From Pseudomonadales bacterium (GTDB lineage Bacteria > Pseudomonadota > Gammaproteobacteria > Pseudomonadales > DT-91), in assembly GCA_013215025.1 (NCBI GenBank), contig JABSRR010000052.1, positions 8,082 to 15,311 of the forward strand: a stretch of DNA of 7,230 nt, read 5' to 3'. The notes beneath the pieces are model-generated. The model ran no database searches, was not told the origin of the DNA, and saw only the letters and a program-made list of their open reading frames with translations. Each line of letters starts with the position of its first letter. Within the stretch, counting starts at the first letter, position 1. A program made the position numbers and the translations under genes. Below are positions 5,015 through 7,230 of this stretch, in pieces.

Positions 5015-6886
5015 GTGAATATGCTCAATAACAAAACTTTAAGCGCATTATCGTTGGCTGTTGCTTTATCGGCATGCAGCGATAGTGATAATGATAATAA
5101 TGACCCTAATGCAGTGGTCGATACGATTGCTGCGCTTGAAATTCAGTGTGTAGAAACTGTATTGGCCAATGCTGATGCCGATGCTGATGATGTTAAGGGA
5201 TTGAGCTTCGAGCTAGTGGGCAGCTATGTTGCCGATGCTGAGTTTGATAGCTCGGCTGCAGAAATTGTATCTTACGACAGCTGTAGCGATAAGTTATACG
5301 TTGTAAACTCGCAAAGCTCAGCAGTTGATGTTTTAGACTTTACCGGAACTGCGGTTAATAAAACGTCTAGCTTAACGAGTAATGGCGCAGCGGCAAAGTC
5401 AGGTAAAAACCTAGGCGCTGCAAACTCCGTCGTTGCTAAACAGGGCGTTGTTGCGGTTGTATTTGAAAATGACAATAAACAAGAGAATGGTGTTATTGCT
5501 TTATATAGAAGCGACACGCTTGCATTAATTGAGACTTTCGAGGCGGGTGCATTGCCAGACATGGTCAGCATGACTGACAATGCTCGTTATATTTTGGCGG
5601 CCAATGAAGGCGAGCCGAATGGTGAATATACCATTGATCCAGAGGGCTCAGTGACGATTGTTGACCTATCAAGCGGATTAACGGTAGACACCGCAGATAT
5701 TACTCAGGTTAGTTTTGCAGAGCTTAATAACCAAGCAGCGCAATTAAAAGATGATGGCGTTCGTTTACCAAGCCCTAAAGGTGCATCGGTTGCCGAAGAC
5801 CTTGAGCCAGAATATATTGCTATTACCGCAGATAATAAAGCGGTTGTTGCCATGCAGGAAAATAATGCCTTTATGACTATCGACATTGCTTCAGGTGAAA
5901 TTGAATCAGTGAAAGGCTTAGGTACCAAGCGCTGGGATGGTGAAGCTAAACTTGATTTTACCAATGAAGACGGTAACTATTCTCCACAGTCTGTGCCTCA
6001 GTTGGTTGGCCTATATATGCCTGATGCAATTTCGGCATTCGAGATTGGCGGTCAATCTTATATTATCTCTGCCAACGAAGGTGATGGTCGCGAGTATATT
6101 TACGAAACCACGCAGTCTGTCTGTGATGCAGCAGGTCAAAGCTGGGATGGTGATGAGTTTCAGCCTGGCGGCGACGATGAAGACGCCGTTAAATACCAGA
6201 ACGAAGTCGATGATTGTATCTCTTATACTGATGAGGCACGTGGCGCAGACTTAGAAAATGTAGCCAGCGATCATCCTTTAAGCGCATCATCAGGTGGCGC
6301 GTTTGATATCTCTGATGAAGATAACTCTGTTGGTCGTATCAAAGTGGTTTATGCCGATACCGACACAGCAATTGCAGCTAGCGATGATATTTTGACTTTC
6401 GGCGCACGTTCATTTTCAATCTGGAATCTAGAGACAGAACTTGTCTATGACAGTGGCGATGAGCTAGCACGACGAGCGAATACATCAAGCTACTGGAATA
6501 TGACTAACGATAACAATCTATCTGATGAATCTAACGATAACCGTTCAGATGATAAAGGAGTTGAGCCCGAGGCTACTGAAATTGCTGTGATTAATGGTGA
6601 GACAATTGCCTTTATTGGTCTAGAGCGTCATGGTGGTATTGCGGCTTATAATGTTTCTAATCCAGCACAGCCAGTGTATCTAAACTATATTAATAATCGT
6701 AATTTTGATGTTGATGTTTGTACTACGGTTGATGATGGCGATTGTGATGACGACAGCTATAATCCTGCAGCAGGTGATTTAGGCCCCGAATCAATTGAAT
6801 ATTTCAGCAAGCTTGGCAAGCACTTTATTGCCGTGGGAAATGAAGTCTCTGGCACTACAAGCGTATTTGAGTTAAAGCTCAATTAA
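5015..6886 (+). CDS. Choice-of-anchor I family lipoprotein
   Basis: The protein has 623 residues. Residues 1-21 form a lipoprotein signal with lipobox LSAC (acylated C21). Ser at +2 predicts outer-membrane sorting, and a Asp/Asn-rich linker follows. The rest is a beta-propeller-like extracytoplasmic domain with the motifs of the choice-of-anchor I family (often labelled alkaline-phosphatase-like): EIVSYD (83-88), ALPDMV (179-184), ANEGEPN (196-202), EDLEPEY (261-267), QENN (281-284), MPDAIS (335-340), ANEGDGREY (353-361), FGARSFSIW (462-470), SDDKGVEPE (511-519), FIGLERHGG (533-541), GPES (590-593) and GNEVSGTT (608-615). The domain runs to the C-terminus, with no sorting tail, so the anchor is the N-terminal lipid. 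Acidic inserts at 376-402 and 566-581 contain cysteines (C370/C401, C569/C577) that could pair as disulfides. The function of the family is not established. It has its own upstream gap and a terminator, so is probably monocistronic. Confidence 0.9.
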   Translation: MNMLNNKTLSALSLAVALSACSDSDNDNNDPNAVVDTIAALEIQCVETVLANADADADDVKGLSFELVGSYVADAEFDSSAAEIVSYDSCSDKLYVVNSQSSAVDVLDFTGTAVNKTSSLTSNGAAAKSGKNLGAANSVVAKQGVVAVVFENDNKQENGVIALYRSDTLALIETFEAGALPDMVSMTDNARYILAANEGEPNGEYTIDPEGSVTIVDLSSGLTVDTADITQVSFAELNNQAAQLKDDGVRLPSPKGASVAEDLEPEYIAITADNKAVVAMQENNAFMTIDIASGEIESVKGLGTKRWDGEAKLDFTNEDGNYSPQSVPQLVGLYMPDAISAFEIGGQSYIISANEGDGREYIYETTQSVCDAAGQSWDGDEFQPGGDDEDAVKYQNEVDDCISYTDEARGADLENVASDHPLSASSGGAFDISDEDNSVGRIKVVYADTDTAIAASDDILTFGARSFSIWNLETELVYDSGDELARRANTSSYWNMTNDNNLSDESNDNRSDDKGVEPEATEIAVINGETIAFIGLERHGGIAAYNVSNPAQPVYLNYINNRNFDVDVCTTVDDGDCDDDSYNPAAGDLGPESIEYFSKLGKHFIAVGNEVSGTTSVFELKLN

Positions 6887-6906
6887 TACACAGTTGCGCC
6901 ACATAT

Positions 6907-6932
6907 AAAGCTCGCTTCGGCGGGCTTTTTTT
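6907..6932 (+). terminator. Rho-independent terminator of the lipoprotein gene
   Basis: A nine-pair stem (6907-6915 with 6920-6928, one G-T wobble) closes a stable TTCG tetraloop (6916-6919) and runs into seven T residues (6926-6932), starting 20 bases after the lipoprotein stop. On the other strand the stem is followed by only a few T, so it may act weakly for the converging minus-strand gene. Confidence 0.9.
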
Positions 6933-7028
6933 ATGACTTAATCTCGCCAGTCAACGATAGTGTACTTTTACCAAGCTTTGTTGCTAGCGAGGGATCTGCT
7001 TATGAAGGACCTAAGATTTTTAACGAAA

Positions 7029-7112
7029 AGGCCTATCAATAAACGGGCCTGTTAATAAAGGCTTACCAATAAGAGAGCTTGCTTAAAAGTAGGCCGATTA
7101 ATAAAGCCTAAC
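7029..7112. repeat. Degenerate short tandem repeats, about 14-16 bp units
   Basis: The pattern RGCYTRYYAATAAA recurs at about 7030, 7046, 7060, 7076 (most diverged) and 7092, with a partial copy at 7105. Start-to-start distances alternate near 16 and 14 bases. As larger units, 7029-7058 and 7059-7088 match at 21 of 30 positions, and 7091-7105 matches 7029-7043 at 13 of 15. Units begin with GGC/GGCC and end with AATAAA-like bases. Short inverted pairs arise, for example TAGGC at 7090-7094 with GCCTA at 7106-7110. The tract lies between converging genes and overlaps the stop of the minus-strand frame. Confidence 0.6.
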
Positions 7113-7230
7113 AGTCGAGTAGATTGCAGTATAGGTGATGTAAGTTTAGCCCACCCAGCTGGGTTCGAATGGTGGTTGCTGCATCAGCGTGTTGCAACGC
7201 TTGCTTAAGCGTTAGCTCAAGCTGATCGGC
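7108..7230 (-). CDS. Unidentified protein, C-terminal fragment
   Basis: On the minus strand one frame is open from the window edge to a TAG at 7110-7108, giving the last 40 residues of a protein whose start is beyond the window. The other two minus frames and all plus frames are interrupted by stops near the edge. The peptide is soluble, helix-prone and contains LELTLKQALQHADAATTI and LGGLNLHHLYCNLLDC. I do not recognise the family. It converges on the lipoprotein gene, with the terminator and the repeat tract between them. The fragment is short enough that a chance open frame cannot be excluded. A 12-bp palindrome (7153-7164) and a 7-bp inverted repeat (7196-7202/7207-7213) fall inside it. 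Confidence 0.45.
   Translation of the reverse strand, partial: ADQLELTLKQALQHADAATTIRTQLGGLNLHHLYCNLLDC

Noticed and set aside
7161..7172. GGGTTCGAATGG resembles a tRNA T-loop.
   Set aside because: The 3' half of the T stem is not complementary, and no acceptor, D or anticodon arms can be placed around it.
7056..7208. Plus-strand frame open for 50 codons up to the TAA at 7206-7208.
   Set aside because: It has no ATG or GTG start, begins in the repeat tract, and overlaps the more plausible minus-strand coding end.

Overview
This window looks like chromosomal DNA of a Gram-negative, probably marine gammaproteobacterium. That is inferred from three things: base composition in the mid-40s % GC by eye, an outer-membrane-type lipoprotein that is strongly acidic, and proteobacterial-style protein motifs. 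The host cannot be fixed from sequence alone.

Layout. Positions 1-246 hold the C-terminal end of a polytopic membrane protein of the flippase-like / LPG-synthase-TM family. Three tightly packed genes on the same strand follow. The first (273-1727) is a HAD phosphatase domain fused to a UbiA-type polyprenyl-phosphate phosphoribosyltransferase. The second (1728-3047) is a DprE1-type FAD oxidase. The third (3060-3800) is a DprE2-type short-chain dehydrogenase. Next come a DHH-family phosphoesterase (3894-4850; possible upstream GTG at 3858), a 164-base promoter-containing gap, a choice-of-anchor I family lipoprotein (5015-6886) and a clear rho-independent terminator (6907-6932). The last 300 bases contain a degenerate short-repeat tract and the 3' end of an unidentified minus-strand gene (7108-7230).

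How the genes work together. The fusion, DprE1-like and DprE2-like proteins form a complete predicted route from PRPP and polyprenyl phosphate to polyprenyl-phosphoryl-D-arabinofuranose. The UbiA domain attaches phosphoribose and the HAD domain plausibly removes the 5'-phosphate. DprE1 and DprE2 then invert C2' by oxidation and reduction. This is the logic of the mycobacterial arabinan donor pathway, and homologous routes are known in some Gram-negatives, for example for D-Araf on certain Pseudomonas aeruginosa type IV pilins. The partial membrane protein upstream is a candidate for moving the lipid-linked sugar, but that is inference. No arabinosyltransferase lies in the window.

The most notable points are the HAD-UbiA fusion, an alanine at the DprE1 position that is the benzothiazinone-targeted cysteine in M. 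tuberculosis, a PHO-box-like direct repeat upstream of the lipoprotein, and the unexplained 14-16 bp repeat tract near 7029-7112.
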